Shown: positions 11,317 to 20,877, numbered from the stretch's first letter. The stretch is 64,000 nucleotides of DNA from Paludibaculum fermentans (GCF_015277775.1 NZ_CP063849.1:8695501-8759500), one strand, 5' to 3'. Translations and numbers: made by a program. The notes: generated from the letters alone by a model not told the origin.

Positions 11317-12266
11317 AGCGGCGCGTATTCCTGGCGGCCGGCGCGGCTGGACTGGCCGCCGCATGCAGGCGCAGCGGGAAACGCCGGATTGCCGTGATCC
11401 CCAAAGGGACGTCCCATCTTTTCTGGGTTTCAGTCCAGGCGGGGGCACTGGCCGCAGGGAAGCAGTTCAACGTCGAGATCCTGTGGAACGGGCCGGCGAC
11501 CGAGACCGATTTCAATCGCCAGATCCAGATCATCGATGCGATGATCGCCCAGCGAGTGGACGGCATCGCCGTGGCGGTGAGCGAGCGGCAAGCGCTGGCG
11601 GGACCGATCGACCGCGCCGTGGCCGCGGGCATCCCGGTGACCGTCTTCGATTCCGGCGTCGACACGCAGAGCTACATGTCCTATGTCGGAACGGACAATG
11701 TGCTGGCTGGGCGGATGGCGGCCCGAAAACTGGCCGAGATCCTGGGCGGCAAGGGCAAAGTAGCCGTGGTTCTGCACATGCCGGGCAGCTTGTCCACGAT
11801 GGATCGTGAGACGGGCTTCAAGGATGAAGTCGAGAGGAAGTTTCCGGGGCTCAAGATTGTGGCCGAGCAGTTCGGCATGTCGGACCGGGCCAAGTCACGG
11901 GCGGCGGCCGAGAACATCCTGGCGGCCCACCCGGATCTAGACGCCTTCTTCACGTCGACGGAGCCCAGCGCGACTGGTACGATTCTGGCGTTGAAGAGCC
12001 GGGATCTGCAGAAGAAGGTGAAACTGGTGACGGTGGATTCCAGTGATAACCTCGTGGAGGAGATGCGGGCCGGGGTATTGAGCGCCATGATTGCGCAGGA
12101 TCCCTTCGGGATGGCATTTCAAACGGTGAAGACCCTGGTGGATAAGCTGGACGGCAAACAACCGCCCAAGCGCATCGACCTGGAACCGATTGTGATCACA
12201 GCGCCGGATCTGGATAAGCCGGAAGTGCAACAATTGCTGAAACCGGACATCCGGAAATACCTGTAG
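11313..12266 (+). CDS. Sugar ABC transporter substrate-binding lipoprotein
   Basis: This 317-residue periplasmic binding protein is of the ribose/xylose type (Peripla_BP_4). The N terminus has a twin-basic start and a lipobox ending in Cys (GLAAAC), so it is predicted to be a lipoprotein. The binding-protein fold is shown by GTSHLFWVSVQAGALAAG, IIDAMIAQRVDGIAVAV and the C-terminal VTVDSSDNLVEEMRAGVLSAMIAQDPFGMAF. The ATG overlaps the SDR stop by 4 bp. No permease or ATPase gene follows, so the partner transporter must be elsewhere, or the protein acts as a receptor. Confidence 0.85.
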   Translation: MKRRVFLAAGAAGLAAACRRSGKRRIAVIPKGTSHLFWVSVQAGALAAGKQFNVEILWNGPATETDFNRQIQIIDAMIAQRVDGIAVAVSERQALAGPIDRAVAAGIPVTVFDSGVDTQSYMSYVGTDNVLAGRMAARKLAEILGGKGKVAVVLHMPGSLSTMDRETGFKDEVERKFPGLKIVAEQFGMSDRAKSRAAAENILAAHPDLDAFFTSTEPSATGTILALKSRDLQKKVKLVTVDSSDNLVEEMRAGVLSAMIAQDPFGMAFQTVKTLVDKLDGKQPPKRIDLEPIVITAPDLDKPEVQQLLKPDIRKYL

Positions 12267-12275
12267 AGAAGGCGC

Positions 12276-13745
12276 ATGAATCAGGACACCCGCTTCTTTG
12301 GCCACCCGGCCGGCTTGTCGACGCTGTTTTTCACTGAGCTATGGGAGCGGTTTGGCTACTATGGCATGCGTGCGCTGCTGGTCTTGTTCATGACCGCAGC
12401 CGCCTCGGCCGGCGGCATGGGCATGAGCACGACAACGGCGTTCGCCATCTACGGTCTATACACTGCAAGCGTGTACGGATTCAGCCTGCCTGGAGGCTGG
12501 CTGGCCGACCGCATTCTGGGCCAGCGCCGCGCCGTGATGTACGGCGGGCTGATTATCTCGGCCGGGTATTTCATGCTTGCAGTGCCGAATGAGTCCGTCT
12601 TCTTCCTGGGCCTGCCCTTGATCGTGCTTGGTACCGGCCTGCTGAAACCGAATATCTCGACGATTGTCGGACAGATCTACCGGCCGGGCGACCCACGCAC
12701 GGACGCCGGATTTTCGATCTTCTACATGGGGATCAATATCGGCGCTACGGTGTCGCCATTGATCTGCGGATATGTGGGTGAACGGATCAACTGGCATTAC
12801 GGCTTCGGCCTGGCCGGTGTCGGCATGCTCTGCGGAGTACTGACTTTCTGGATGGGCCGGCACCGTCTGGGTGAGGCAGGCATACATCCCGTGGCTCCGC
12901 CGACGCCGGAGATCGGACAGCAGTGGCGCCGGCAATTTCAGTATTCCGTGGCCGGGCTGGTGGTCGCGGCCGCCGTGCTCGCATTTCTGCACTTGAGCGG
13001 CACGATGCCCCTGGATGCGGAACGGCTGGTGAATGCGGCCGGAGTTCTACTGGCCATCATCACGCTTGGGCTGTTCGGTTGGATGTTCTTCGGCGGAGAC
13101 TGGACCCCTGCGGAGCGCAAGCGGCTGATGGTGATCATCGTCTTGTTCTGCGGCTCGTCACTCTATTGGGCGGCCTTTGAACAGGCGGGTTCGTCGTTCA
13201 ATGTCTTCGCGAAGCAGAATACGGAAAGAGTGCTCTTCGGGTTTGACTTCCCGGCGAGTTGGTTTCAGTCGTTGAACGCGGGTTTCATCATCTGTTTTGC
13301 GGCGGCGTTCGCGTGGCTCTGGCTGAAGATGGGTGACCGGCAGCCCTCCTCTGTCATGAAGTTCGCACTTTCGCTATTCTTCGCCACAGGCACTTTTGTC
13401 GTGATGATGCTGGCCGCCCAGCGGGCCGGCGCCGGCGGACGGGTCAGCCCCATGTGGTTGGTGGTGACCTATTTGCTGCAGACCCTGGGCGAGCTTCTGC
13501 TCAGTCCGGTGGGCCTGGGTGCGATGACCCGGTTGGCGCCCAAACGGGTAGCCGGCCTGATGATGGGTGTCTGGTTTCTCTCGATCTCGATGGGCAACTA
13601 TCTGGCCGGCAAGACGGCCTCAATTTACGGCAGCCTGCCGCCCTTCGACCTGTTCCGTACCCTCGGCATCATCATGCTGGTGGCGGCCGTGATCCTCGCA
13701 TTCATCGCCCGCCCTGTTTCGAAGCTGATCGACGACGTAAAATAA
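12276..13745 (+). CDS. POT-family proton-dependent peptide transporter
   Basis: This 489-residue inner-membrane symporter is of the POT/PTR family (DtpA-like), which imports di- and tripeptides with protons. TM1 carries the family's proton-coupling ExxER motif (FTELWERFGYYGMRA). The second family signature is visible in the NISTIVGQIY..DAGFSIFYMGINIGA region. Length and about 12-14 hydrophobic segments fit. It starts 9 bp after the binding-protein gene and ends 4 bp before xseB, so it lies within the forward gene run. Confidence 0.9.
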   Translation: MNQDTRFFGHPAGLSTLFFTELWERFGYYGMRALLVLFMTAAASAGGMGMSTTTAFAIYGLYTASVYGFSLPGGWLADRILGQRRAVMYGGLIISAGYFMLAVPNESVFFLGLPLIVLGTGLLKPNISTIVGQIYRPGDPRTDAGFSIFYMGINIGATVSPLICGYVGERINWHYGFGLAGVGMLCGVLTFWMGRHRLGEAGIHPVAPPTPEIGQQWRRQFQYSVAGLVVAAAVLAFLHLSGTMPLDAERLVNAAGVLLAIITLGLFGWMFFGGDWTPAERKRLMVIIVLFCGSSLYWAAFEQAGSSFNVFAKQNTERVLFGFDFPASWFQSLNAGFIICFAAAFAWLWLKMGDRQPSSVMKFALSLFFATGTFVVMMLAAQRAGAGGRVSPMWLVVTYLLQTLGELLLSPVGLGAMTRLAPKRVAGLMMGVWFLSISMGNYLAGKTASIYGSLPPFDLFRTLGIIMLVAAVILAFIARPVSKLIDDVK

Positions 13746-13749
13746 AACG

Positions 13750-14019
13750 ATGGCCGACAAAAAGCCGAAGGCGGCGGAGAAGCTGCCGTCCGCCGACGCG
13801 CAACCGTTCGAACAATCCATCAGTGAACTCGAAGCGGTGGTGCGCCAACTGGAGAGCGCGGAACTGCCTTTGGAGCAGGCCCTGGAACTCTTTGAAAAGG
13901 GGATGCTTCTCAGTGATTCCTGCCGTAAGCAACTGACGGCGGCCGAGACGCGGGTAGAGATCCTCATGAAGAAGGGCGAGGACTTTGAGGCCGTGCCTTT
14001 CGATCCGGAAGAAGAATGA
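13750..14019 (+). CDS. xseB: Exodeoxyribonuclease VII small subunit
   Basis: This is the 89-residue small subunit of the nuclease that degrades single-stranded DNA. The family core is clear: FEQSISELEAVVRQLESAELPLEQALELFEKGMLLSDSCRKQL. The N terminus adds a Lys/Ala-rich tail. It overlaps ispA by 4 bp (ATGA at 14016-14019). The xseB-ispA neighbourhood is widespread in bacteria. The large subunit gene xseA is not in this window. Confidence 0.93.
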   Translation: MADKKPKAAEKLPSADAQPFEQSISELEAVVRQLESAELPLEQALELFEKGMLLSDSCRKQLTAAETRVEILMKKGEDFEAVPFDPEEE

Positions 14020-14900
14020 CGCTTGCTGAACTGAGTCTGAAGGAATATCTGGTCGAGCAGACGAAGCTGATCGACCAGGAGTTGGACCGGCTGGTGCCGG
14101 CCGAAGATGTGGCCCCCTCGACCATCCACAAGGCGATGCGATACTCGCTGTTCGCCGGCGGGAAGAGGATCCGGCCGATCCTGTGCCTGGAAGCCGCGAG
14201 GAGCATCGCGGGCCACGATGTGGAGGGGGCGGTGACCGTGGCGTGTCCCCTGGAACTGATCCACACCTATTCACTGATCCACGACGACCTGCCAGCCCTG
14301 GACAATGACGACTTACGCCGCGGCCGGCCCACTTCCCACAAGGTATTTGGGGAGGCGATGGCGATTCTGGCCGGGGATTCGCTGCTGACGTTTGCGTTTG
14401 AGGTCCTGGGGCGGCTTGGCAATGCGCGCCTGGTGGCCGAACTGGCTTCGGCTTCCGGTACCGTGCGGGGCATGATCGCCGGCCAGGTGCACGACATTGA
14501 AGGCGAGAATCAGGCACCCACGGCGGAACTGCTGGACCAGATTCATCGGGCGAAGACCGGGGCGCTGCTGCGCTGCTCGCTGCGGCTGGGCGCCATCCAT
14601 GCGGGCGCGACGGAGGATCAACTGGCGTCGATCTCGGCTTATGGAGAGCATATCGGACTCGCCTTCCAGATCGTCGACGACATACTGGACGTGACCCAGA
14701 CGAGCGAGGAACTGGGGAAGACGGCCGGCAAGGATGCCGAGCAGCACAAGATCACCTTTCCAGCCGTATACGGCCTGGACGCTTCCCAGCACATGGCGGA
14801 GGAGCAGCGGGGCTTGGCGCACGCCGCGCTGGAGCAGTTCGGCGGCAGCGCCCGGCGGCTGCACGAACTGGCCGATCTCATCGTCGACCGCAACTCATGA
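14016..14900 (+). CDS. ispA: Short-chain polyprenyl diphosphate synthase
   Basis: This trans-isoprenyl diphosphate synthase (farnesyl/geranyl type, 294 residues) joins IPP with allylic diphosphates. The first aspartate-rich motif (HDDLPALDNDDLRRGRPTSH) and the second (DDILD) bind magnesium-diphosphate. GGKRIRPILCLEAA is the substrate-binding block. The residues before the first Asp motif suggest a farnesyl or geranylgeranyl product, but chain length cannot be fixed by reading. It overlaps xseB and tlyA by 4 bp each. Confidence 0.93.
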   Translation: MTLAELSLKEYLVEQTKLIDQELDRLVPAEDVAPSTIHKAMRYSLFAGGKRIRPILCLEAARSIAGHDVEGAVTVACPLELIHTYSLIHDDLPALDNDDLRRGRPTSHKVFGEAMAILAGDSLLTFAFEVLGRLGNARLVAELASASGTVRGMIAGQVHDIEGENQAPTAELLDQIHRAKTGALLRCSLRLGAIHAGATEDQLASISAYGEHIGLAFQIVDDILDVTQTSEELGKTAGKDAEQHKITFPAVYGLDASQHMAEEQRGLAHAALEQFGGSARRLHELADLIVDRNS

Positions 14901-15655
14901 AGCAGCCCAGGCAGCGCATCGACCAGTTGTTATGCGATCGCGGCCTGGTCGAATCCAAGGACAGGGCGCACGCCATGCTGCTGGCCGGCGCAGTGATGGT
15001 GAACGGGCAGCGCGTGGACAAGGCCGGAGCGCTGGTCTCCACCGGCGCAGTGATCGAGCTGATTGCGCGGATGCCCTGGGTAAGCCGAGGCGCCTACAAA
15101 CTGCTGGGTGCATTGGATCACTGGAAGATCGATGTGACGGGCCGTGTGTGCCTGGATGTCGGGTCCTCCACCGGCGGATTCACCGACGTATTGCTGAATC
15201 GAGGCGCGGCCCGGGTACACTGCATCGACGTCGGGACCGGCCAGTTGGATTGGAAGCTGCGCAACGACCCGCGGGTGGTGGTCCACGAGGGAGTGAACGC
15301 CCGGTTCCTGGAGCCCTCGGTCACAGGCGAACTCGCGGAATTGGCGGTCTGCGACGTCAGCTTCATATCGGTTACACTCATCCTTCCGGCCCTGAAGCCG
15401 ATGCTCACCGCGCCGCGTGAGTTCGTTATCCTAGTCAAACCACAGTTCGAGGTGGGCCGTGACCAGGTAGGACGGGGTGGGATCGTGCGCGATCCGGCCC
15501 TGCACCAGGCCTCAGTGGAGCGGGTCCGTTCCGCTGCCGCGATGCTGGACTTTGAGACGGAAGTAATTGAAAGTCCCGTACTGGGCGCTGAGGGAAATAA
15601 GGAGTTCCTGCTGCATGGAACCGATTCGCACGGTCGGCATCATCTCGAAGCCTGA
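14897..15655 (+). CDS. tlyA: TlyA-family rRNA 2'-O-methyltransferase
   Basis: This 252-residue protein has an N-terminal S4 RNA-binding domain (RIDQLLCDRGLVESKDRAHAMLLAGAVMVNGQ) and a C-terminal FtsJ/RrmJ-type methyltransferase domain with the SAM motif (LDVGSSTGGFTDVLL). TlyA enzymes methylate ribose in 16S/23S rRNA, and older annotations call them hemolysin A. The ATG overlaps ispA's stop by 4 bp, and the last 41 bp overlap nadK. The ispA-tlyA-nadK order is common in bacteria. Confidence 0.93.
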   Translation: MKQPRQRIDQLLCDRGLVESKDRAHAMLLAGAVMVNGQRVDKAGALVSTGAVIELIARMPWVSRGAYKLLGALDHWKIDVTGRVCLDVGSSTGGFTDVLLNRGAARVHCIDVGTGQLDWKLRNDPRVVVHEGVNARFLEPSVTGELAELAVCDVSFISVTLILPALKPMLTAPREFVILVKPQFEVGRDQVGRGGIVRDPALHQASVERVRSAAAMLDFETEVIESPVLGAEGNKEFLLHGTDSHGRHHLEA

Positions 15656-16481
15656 GGTCAAACAGGCCGAGCAGCTTGTGCCCGCCCTGCTGGCGTGGCT
15701 CGACTCGCACGGCGTTGGCTATCGGGTGGATCTGGCGACCCAGCAGTATTCCTCGAAAGATCTGCCGACAGTTTCGCGTGAAGAGGTTCCGGATGGCTGC
15801 CAACTGGTGATCGTCCTGGGCGGCGACGGCACGCTGCTTTCGGCGGCGCGGGCGATCGCAGGACGGGAAATCCCCCTCTTTGCCGTGAACCTGGGCGGGC
15901 TCGGTTTCCTCACTGCCATCTCGACCGAGGAGCTTTTCCCCGAACTGGAGCGCGCGCTCCGCAATGAACACCGGATTGCCAAGCGCCGCATGCTGTCCTG
16001 CGAAGTGCAGCGCCACGGCGACGTGGTCGCGCATTACGAAGCCCTGAACGACGTCGTGATCACCAAGGTGAACATCGCCCGCATGATCGACCTGGTGTGC
16101 AATGTGGATGCCCACTTTGTCTGCCGCTACAAGGCCGACGGGCTGATTCTGTCGACCCCCACCGGTTCCACCGCCTACTCGCTCAGCGCCGGCGGTCCCA
16201 TCGTTTTCCCCTCAGTGGGCGCGTTGTGCATTACGCCCATCTGCCCTCACACGCTGACCAACCGGCCCGTCCTGGTGTCGGATGCGAGCGTAATCCAGAT
16301 ATTGAACCTGGCTTCCGACGACGTGGCTTACCTCACGATCGACGGCCAAGTAGGAGAGCCGCTTAAAGAACAGGACCGAGTGATCTGCCGTAGCAGCCAA
16401 CATGCCCTGTCGCTGATCAGGCCGCCGCGGATGCTATTTTTTGATGTACTGCGACAGAAACTCAAGTGGGGTGAACGTTGA
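15615..16481 (+). CDS. nadK: NAD kinase
   Basis: This enzyme phosphorylates NAD to NADP. The 288-residue protein has the nucleotide-binding GGDGT motif (VIVLGGDGTLLSAAR), the second motif ALNDVVITK and the GSTAYSLSAGGPI block. I chose the ATG at 15615, where family similarity starts (EPIRTVGIISKPE). It lies 41 bp inside tlyA in another frame. An in-frame ATG at 15567 would add 16 unrelated residues. Confidence 0.95.
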   Translation: MEPIRTVGIISKPEVKQAEQLVPALLAWLDSHGVGYRVDLATQQYSSKDLPTVSREEVPDGCQLVIVLGGDGTLLSAARAIAGREIPLFAVNLGGLGFLTAISTEELFPELERALRNEHRIAKRRMLSCEVQRHGDVVAHYEALNDVVITKVNIARMIDLVCNVDAHFVCRYKADGLILSTPTGSTAYSLSAGGPIVFPSVGALCITPICPHTLTNRPVLVSDASVIQILNLASDDVAYLTIDGQVGEPLKEQDRVICRSSQHALSLIRPPRMLFFDVLRQKLKWGER

Positions 16482-17710
16482 AAAAGCTCTCTCTGACCAG
16501 CTGGATCTTTATCGCCATGGCGCTGGGCATCGCCGTGGGACACTTCTTTCCGGATGTCGGGAAACAGCTCACGCCTGTTTCCAACATCTTCATCCGCATG
16601 ATCAAGTCGATCATTGCGCCGCTGCTGTTCGCCACCCTAGTGGTGGGCATTGCCGGGTCTGGTTCCGCCAAGGCGATGGGCCGCATCGGAGCCAAGGCGA
16701 TTATCTACTTCGAGATTGTGACCACCATGGCGCTGGTGGTGGGGCTGATGTTCGTGAACCTGCTGAAGCCGGGTGTGGGCGTGGCGCTGCAGGCCGGCGC
16801 GCCGGATCCGAATCTGCCCACGACGCACCTGACGTTCGCCTCGATTCTGGAGCACACCTTCCCGAACTCCATCTTCGATTCGATGGCCAAGGGGGAAGTG
16901 CTGCAGATGGTGGTGTTCTGCTTCCTGTTCGGCACCGCATGCACGGCCCTGGGGGCACGGGCGGAGCCGGTTGTGAAGTTCCTGCAGTCGCTGGCCGAGA
17001 TCATGTTCGAGTACACGAAGTACGTGATGTACCTGGCGCCCTTCGGCGTGGGCGCGGCCATGGCGGCGACCATCGGCAACAAGGGCATCAATGTCCTGGG
17101 CAACCTGGGCAAGCTGGTGCTGACGCTCTACGGGGCGCTGGCCTTCTTCGTGATCGTTGTCCTGGGCCTGGTGATCGTGATCACACGCATCCCGGCGCGG
17201 CGGTTCTGGCATTGGGTGAAGGAGCCGTACATCCTGGCTTTCTCGACGGCATCGAGCGAAGCTGCCCTGCCCATGGCTCTGGAGAACATGCAGCGCTTCG
17301 GAGTGCCGAAGCACATCGTGGCGTTTGTGCTGCCCACAGGGTATAGCTTCAACCTGGATGGCTCGACACTTTACCTGTCGCTGGCCTCTGTGTTTGTGGC
17401 CCAGGCGGCGGGTGTCGACATGCCTCTGTCGCAGCAGATCATGATGATGCTGACGCTGATGCTGACTTCGAAGGGTGTGGCTGCCGTGCCGCGCGCCTCC
17501 CTGATTGTGCTGGCCGGCACGCTGGCCACGTTCAAGCTGCCGGTGGAGGGCATCGCGATCATCCTCGGCGTCGATACGCTGATGGACATGGCACGCACCT
17601 CGGTAAACCTGCTGGGCAATTGCCTGGCGAGCGCCGTGGTGGCGCGCTGGGAAGGCTACGACCTGTCGCAGCCGCCCGCTGAACTGGAAGTGGAACCGGC
17701 TGTTCACTAG
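16478..17710 (+). CDS. Dicarboxylate/glutamate:cation symporter (DAACS family)
   Basis: This 410-residue inner-membrane symporter is of the GltP/DctA type. The re-entrant serine-rich loop (STASSEAALPMALE), the cation-binding NLDGS in PTGYSFNLDGSTLYL, and the TM8 block MARTSVNLLGNCLASAVVARWEG are all present. The likely substrates are glutamate, aspartate or C4-dicarboxylates. The start is a TTG that overlaps nadK's stop (TTGA), with a purine-rich stretch 5-12 bp upstream. It closes the xseB-ispA-tlyA-nadK run. Confidence 0.92.
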   Translation: MKKLSLTSWIFIAMALGIAVGHFFPDVGKQLTPVSNIFIRMIKSIIAPLLFATLVVGIAGSGSAKAMGRIGAKAIIYFEIVTTMALVVGLMFVNLLKPGVGVALQAGAPDPNLPTTHLTFASILEHTFPNSIFDSMAKGEVLQMVVFCFLFGTACTALGARAEPVVKFLQSLAEIMFEYTKYVMYLAPFGVGAAMAATIGNKGINVLGNLGKLVLTLYGALAFFVIVVLGLVIVITRIPARRFWHWVKEPYILAFSTASSEAALPMALENMQRFGVPKHIVAFVLPTGYSFNLDGSTLYLSLASVFVAQAAGVDMPLSQQIMMMLTLMLTSKGVAAVPRASLIVLAGTLATFKLPVEGIAIILGVDTLMDMARTSVNLLGNCLASAVVARWEGYDLSQPPAELEVEPAVH

Positions 17711-17731
17711 GCCGGTAGGGAGGCTGGAGCC

Positions 17732-18493
17732 ATGATGCTCGGAGCGGTGACGTACAACGTCCTGAAGGATTGGGATCTCGAAACCGTCATTACGCGGTTG
17801 GAGGAGGCCGGCTTCGAAGCTGTCGAACTCCGCACCACGCACAAGCATGGTGTGGAGCCCACCCTGACAGTGGATGAGCGGGCCAAGGTGCGGGCCCGCT
17901 TCGAGCGCAGCAAGGTGAGGCTGCTGAGCTTCGGCACGACCTGCGAATTCCACTCCGCCGACGAGGCGGTCCGCCGAAAGAATGTAGCGGACGGCAAGGC
18001 CTTCGTCGACCTGGCCCACGACACCGGAGCCTGGGGCGTGAAGGTGCGGCCCAACGGCTTTCCCAAGGAAGTGACCCGCGAGCAGACCATCCAGAACATC
18101 GGCGGCTGCCTGCGCGAGTTGGGCGAGTATGGGGCAGGAAAGGGCGTGGAGATCTGGCTGGAAGTGCATGGGTCCCAAACGCAGGTTCCGCCGGTGTGCG
18201 CGGCGATCATGCGCGCCACGAAGCACGACAGCGTGGGGCTGTGTTGGAACTCGAATCCAACGGATGTGATCGACGGCAGCGTGAAGCAGTCCTTTGAGCT
18301 GCTGAAACCCTGGATCAAGAGCTGCCACATCAATGACCTGGTCAACGAGCAGTACCCCTGGCGCGAGTTGTTCACGCTGCTGCGGCAGGCTAAGTTCGAG
18401 CGCTACACCCTGATGGAAGTAGCCGAAAGTAAAGAGCCCGAGCGGTTCCTCCGCTATTACCGGGCGTTGTGGAAGGAGTTGAATCGCGGATGA
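17732..18493 (+). CDS. Sugar phosphate isomerase/epimerase (TIM barrel)
   Basis: This 253-residue protein belongs to the xylose-isomerase-like/AP-endonuclease-2 superfamily. Strand patterns include LEEAGFEAVELRTTHKHG, LWLEVHGSQT-like (IWLEVHG), VGLCWNSNPTD and IKSCHINDL, with the metal-binding Glu/His/Asp positions expected of the fold. A GGGAGG stretch precedes the ATG. It overlaps the following peptidase gene by 4 bp. The substrate is unknown, as for most members. Confidence 0.8.
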   Translation: MMLGAVTYNVLKDWDLETVITRLEEAGFEAVELRTTHKHGVEPTLTVDERAKVRARFERSKVRLLSFGTTCEFHSADEAVRRKNVADGKAFVDLAHDTGAWGVKVRPNGFPKEVTREQTIQNIGGCLRELGEYGAGKGVEIWLEVHGSQTQVPPVCAAIMRATKHDSVGLCWNSNPTDVIDGSVKQSFELLKPWIKSCHINDLVNEQYPWRELFTLLRQAKFERYTLMEVAESKEPERFLRYYRALWKELNRG

Positions 18494-20877
18494 GGATTTG
18501 GGCGCGTTTGTGGTGGGTGACAGTTCTACTGGCTTCCACCCTGCTGGCTGAGCCGCCTTCGCCGGAGACCTTCTTCGGGCACAAGATGGGCGCGGACCGT
18601 ACCGTTCTCGACTGGTCGAAGGTGGTGGATTACTTCCAGGCCCTGGAAAAGGGCAGCGACCGCGTCAGGTTCCGGGAGTACGGGCGAAGCACGGAAGGCC
18701 GCCCCATGGTGATGGCCGTTATCAGCGCTCCTGAGACCCTGAAACGCCTCGACCGCTACCGGGAAATCCAGAACAAGCTGTCGGATCCCCGCGCTACTTC
18801 GGCTGAGGAAATGCGCAAGCTCGCGGGCGAAGGTAAGGTGGTGGTGCTCATCACCTGCAGCGTCCATGCCACTGAGATCGCCTCCACTCACGCCGCTGTC
18901 GAGTTCGCCCACCGGATGGCCACCTCCGACGACGCCAGGATCCAGGGAATCCTGAATAACGTCATCCTGTTGCTGGCGCCCTCGATCAACCCGGACGGCC
19001 TGGACATCGTCACCAACTGGTACCGGAAGACGCTGAATACGCCGTTCGAAGGCACGAGCCCGCCGGAGCTCTACCAGAAGTATGTCGGCCATGACAACAA
19101 CCGCGACTGGTACATCTTTTCGCAGTCCGAGACGCGCGCGGTGGTGAGCCAGCTTCACAACGTCTGGCATCCGCAGATTGTTTACGACGTGCACCAGATG
19201 GGACCCACCGGGGCCAGGATGTTCGTTCCGCCGTGGCTGGATCCAATTGAGCCCAATATCGATCCGCTCATCGCACAGCAGTGCAACATGGTGGGGATGG
19301 TCATGGCGGCCGACCTGACCGCCGCGGGGCGCAAAGGTGTGGCTGTGAACGCGGTCTACGATTTCTGGACTCCGGCACGGCACTACCAGAGCTACCACGG
19401 CGGGCTGCGGATCCTGAGCGAATCGGCGAGTGTGAGAATCGCATCGCCCGTCAACATCAAGGCGGAGCAGATCTCCAATCTAGCCCTGGGGTTCAATCCG
19501 CGGGAGAAGTCGTGGAACTACCTGGAGCCCTGGATGGGCGGGGACTGGAAGCTGCGCGACATCATCGACGACCAGTTGATCGCCATGGAGAGCCTGCTGA
19601 ATACAGCCGCGCTCAGGCGCGAGGATTTCCTGAAGAACTTCTACGCGATCAACCAGCGGGCGGCGCAGCGGCGGGCTCCGTATTCGTTTGTGCTGCCGCC
19701 TACACAGGCGGATCCGGGTGCGGCCAGGAAGCTGCTTGAGACCTTGGAGTTCGGCGGAGTGGAGATAGAGAAGGCGGCCGAGGCGTTCCAGGTGGGTTCG
19801 AAGTCCTATCCGGCGGGGACGTTTGTGGTGAAGATGCAGCAGCCTTGGTCTGGGTTTGCGAAGGCGCTGCTGGAGCGCCAGAAGTATCCGGATCTGCGGG
19901 TATACCCGGGAGGCCCTCCACGGCGTCCCTACGACGTCACGGCGCAGACTTTGCCGCTGTTGATGGGTGTGCAGGTGGACACCATAGACGATCAGTTCCA
20001 GGCCAACCTGGCGGCTGTGAAGGATTTCCGATTCCCTGCGCAGGGGCTGAGCGGAAGCGATAGCGATTCCTGGAAGAAAGTGAACCAGGCGTGGAAGGCG
20101 GGTACTCCGGTGTGGCGCAATATGCAGACCGGGGAGTTCTCCCTGGGTGCCCGGCGCGCCGGGTTTACTCCCCTGAAGCGGCCAAAGGTCGGGCTCTACA
20201 AGTCGTATGTGCCGTCCATGGACGAAGGCTGGACGCGCTGGCTGGTGGAGCAATTCGGCTGGGAGTACTCGAGTGTCAGCAATTCAGAGATAAAGGGCGG
20301 CAAGCTGAACGACAGGTACGACGTCATCCTGTTTGCCGACCAGTCGCCGGGCTCGATCCAGAGCGGCTACCGGCAGGGCTCGATGCCGGAAGAGTACACC
20401 GGCGGGCTGGGTGCCGAAGGCGCCGAGTCATTGAAGCAGTTCGTGGAGGCGGGCGGCCGGCTGGTGTTCCTGAACGACTCCACAGAGTACGCCGTGGAGC
20501 AGTTGGGCGTCAAAGCGAAGAATGCCTTGAAGGGCGTCTCGAACCGCGATTTCTATTGTCCCGGTTCGTTGCTGAATGTGAAGCTGGAGCCCGGTTCGCC
20601 GCTGGGTTTGGGCCTCCCCCCGGAGTTCACGATTTGGAACGAGCAGAGCCCGGTGTGGGAGCCAGAGGAGGCTTCCGCAAAGGCTGTTGTGAAGTATGCT
20701 TCCGCTCCGGTGTTGGCCTCGGGCTGGCTGCTGGGGGAGAAGTATCTGGCCGGGAAGCCCGCGTTGCTGGACGTGGCGCAGGGCAAGGGCCACATCTTCC
20801 TGTTTGGCATGCGGCCTCAATACCGGGCGCAGAGCTGGCTCACCCTGAAGCTGCTGTTCAACGCGATGGCTTACTGA
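18490..20877 (+). CDS. Secreted M14-family zinc metallopeptidase
   Basis: This 795-residue exported peptidase has an N-terminal signal (about residues 1-20, LWWVTVLLASTLLA). The zinc ligands of M14 carboxypeptidases are visible: HxxE in CSVHATEIAS and the later His in YDVHQMGP. The NPDG motif and a DNNRDWY arginine block also fit the family. The C-terminal half resembles a glutamine-amidotransferase-like domain (YDVILFADQ, LKQFVEAGGRLVFLNDS), as in other long acidobacterial M14 proteins. The start at 18490 overlaps the isomerase stop by 4 bp. The last 20 bp overlap the opposite-strand HDAC-like gene. Confidence 0.88.
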   Translation: MRIWARLWWVTVLLASTLLAEPPSPETFFGHKMGADRTVLDWSKVVDYFQALEKGSDRVRFREYGRSTEGRPMVMAVISAPETLKRLDRYREIQNKLSDPRATSAEEMRKLAGEGKVVVLITCSVHATEIASTHAAVEFAHRMATSDDARIQGILNNVILLLAPSINPDGLDIVTNWYRKTLNTPFEGTSPPELYQKYVGHDNNRDWYIFSQSETRAVVSQLHNVWHPQIVYDVHQMGPTGARMFVPPWLDPIEPNIDPLIAQQCNMVGMVMAADLTAAGRKGVAVNAVYDFWTPARHYQSYHGGLRILSESASVRIASPVNIKAEQISNLALGFNPREKSWNYLEPWMGGDWKLRDIIDDQLIAMESLLNTAALRREDFLKNFYAINQRAAQRRAPYSFVLPPTQADPGAARKLLETLEFGGVEIEKAAEAFQVGSKSYPAGTFVVKMQQPWSGFAKALLERQKYPDLRVYPGGPPRRPYDVTAQTLPLLMGVQVDTIDDQFQANLAAVKDFRFPAQGLSGSDSDSWKKVNQAWKAGTPVWRNMQTGEFSLGARRAGFTPLKRPKVGLYKSYVPSMDEGWTRWLVEQFGWEYSSVSNSEIKGGKLNDRYDVILFADQSPGSIQSGYRQGSMPEEYTGGLGAEGAESLKQFVEAGGRLVFLNDSTEYAVEQLGVKAKNALKGVSNRDFYCPGSLLNVKLEPGSPLGLGLPPEFTIWNEQSPVWEPEEASAKAVVKYASAPVLASGWLLGEKYLAGKPALLDVAQGKGHIFLFGMRPQYRAQSWLTLKLLFNAMAY

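Noticed and set aside
16637-18328. A 563-codon reverse-strand open frame opposite the symporter and isomerase genes
   Set aside because: Composition is His/Arg/Gln-rich as expected from an antisense frame, and it spans two real genes on the other strand.
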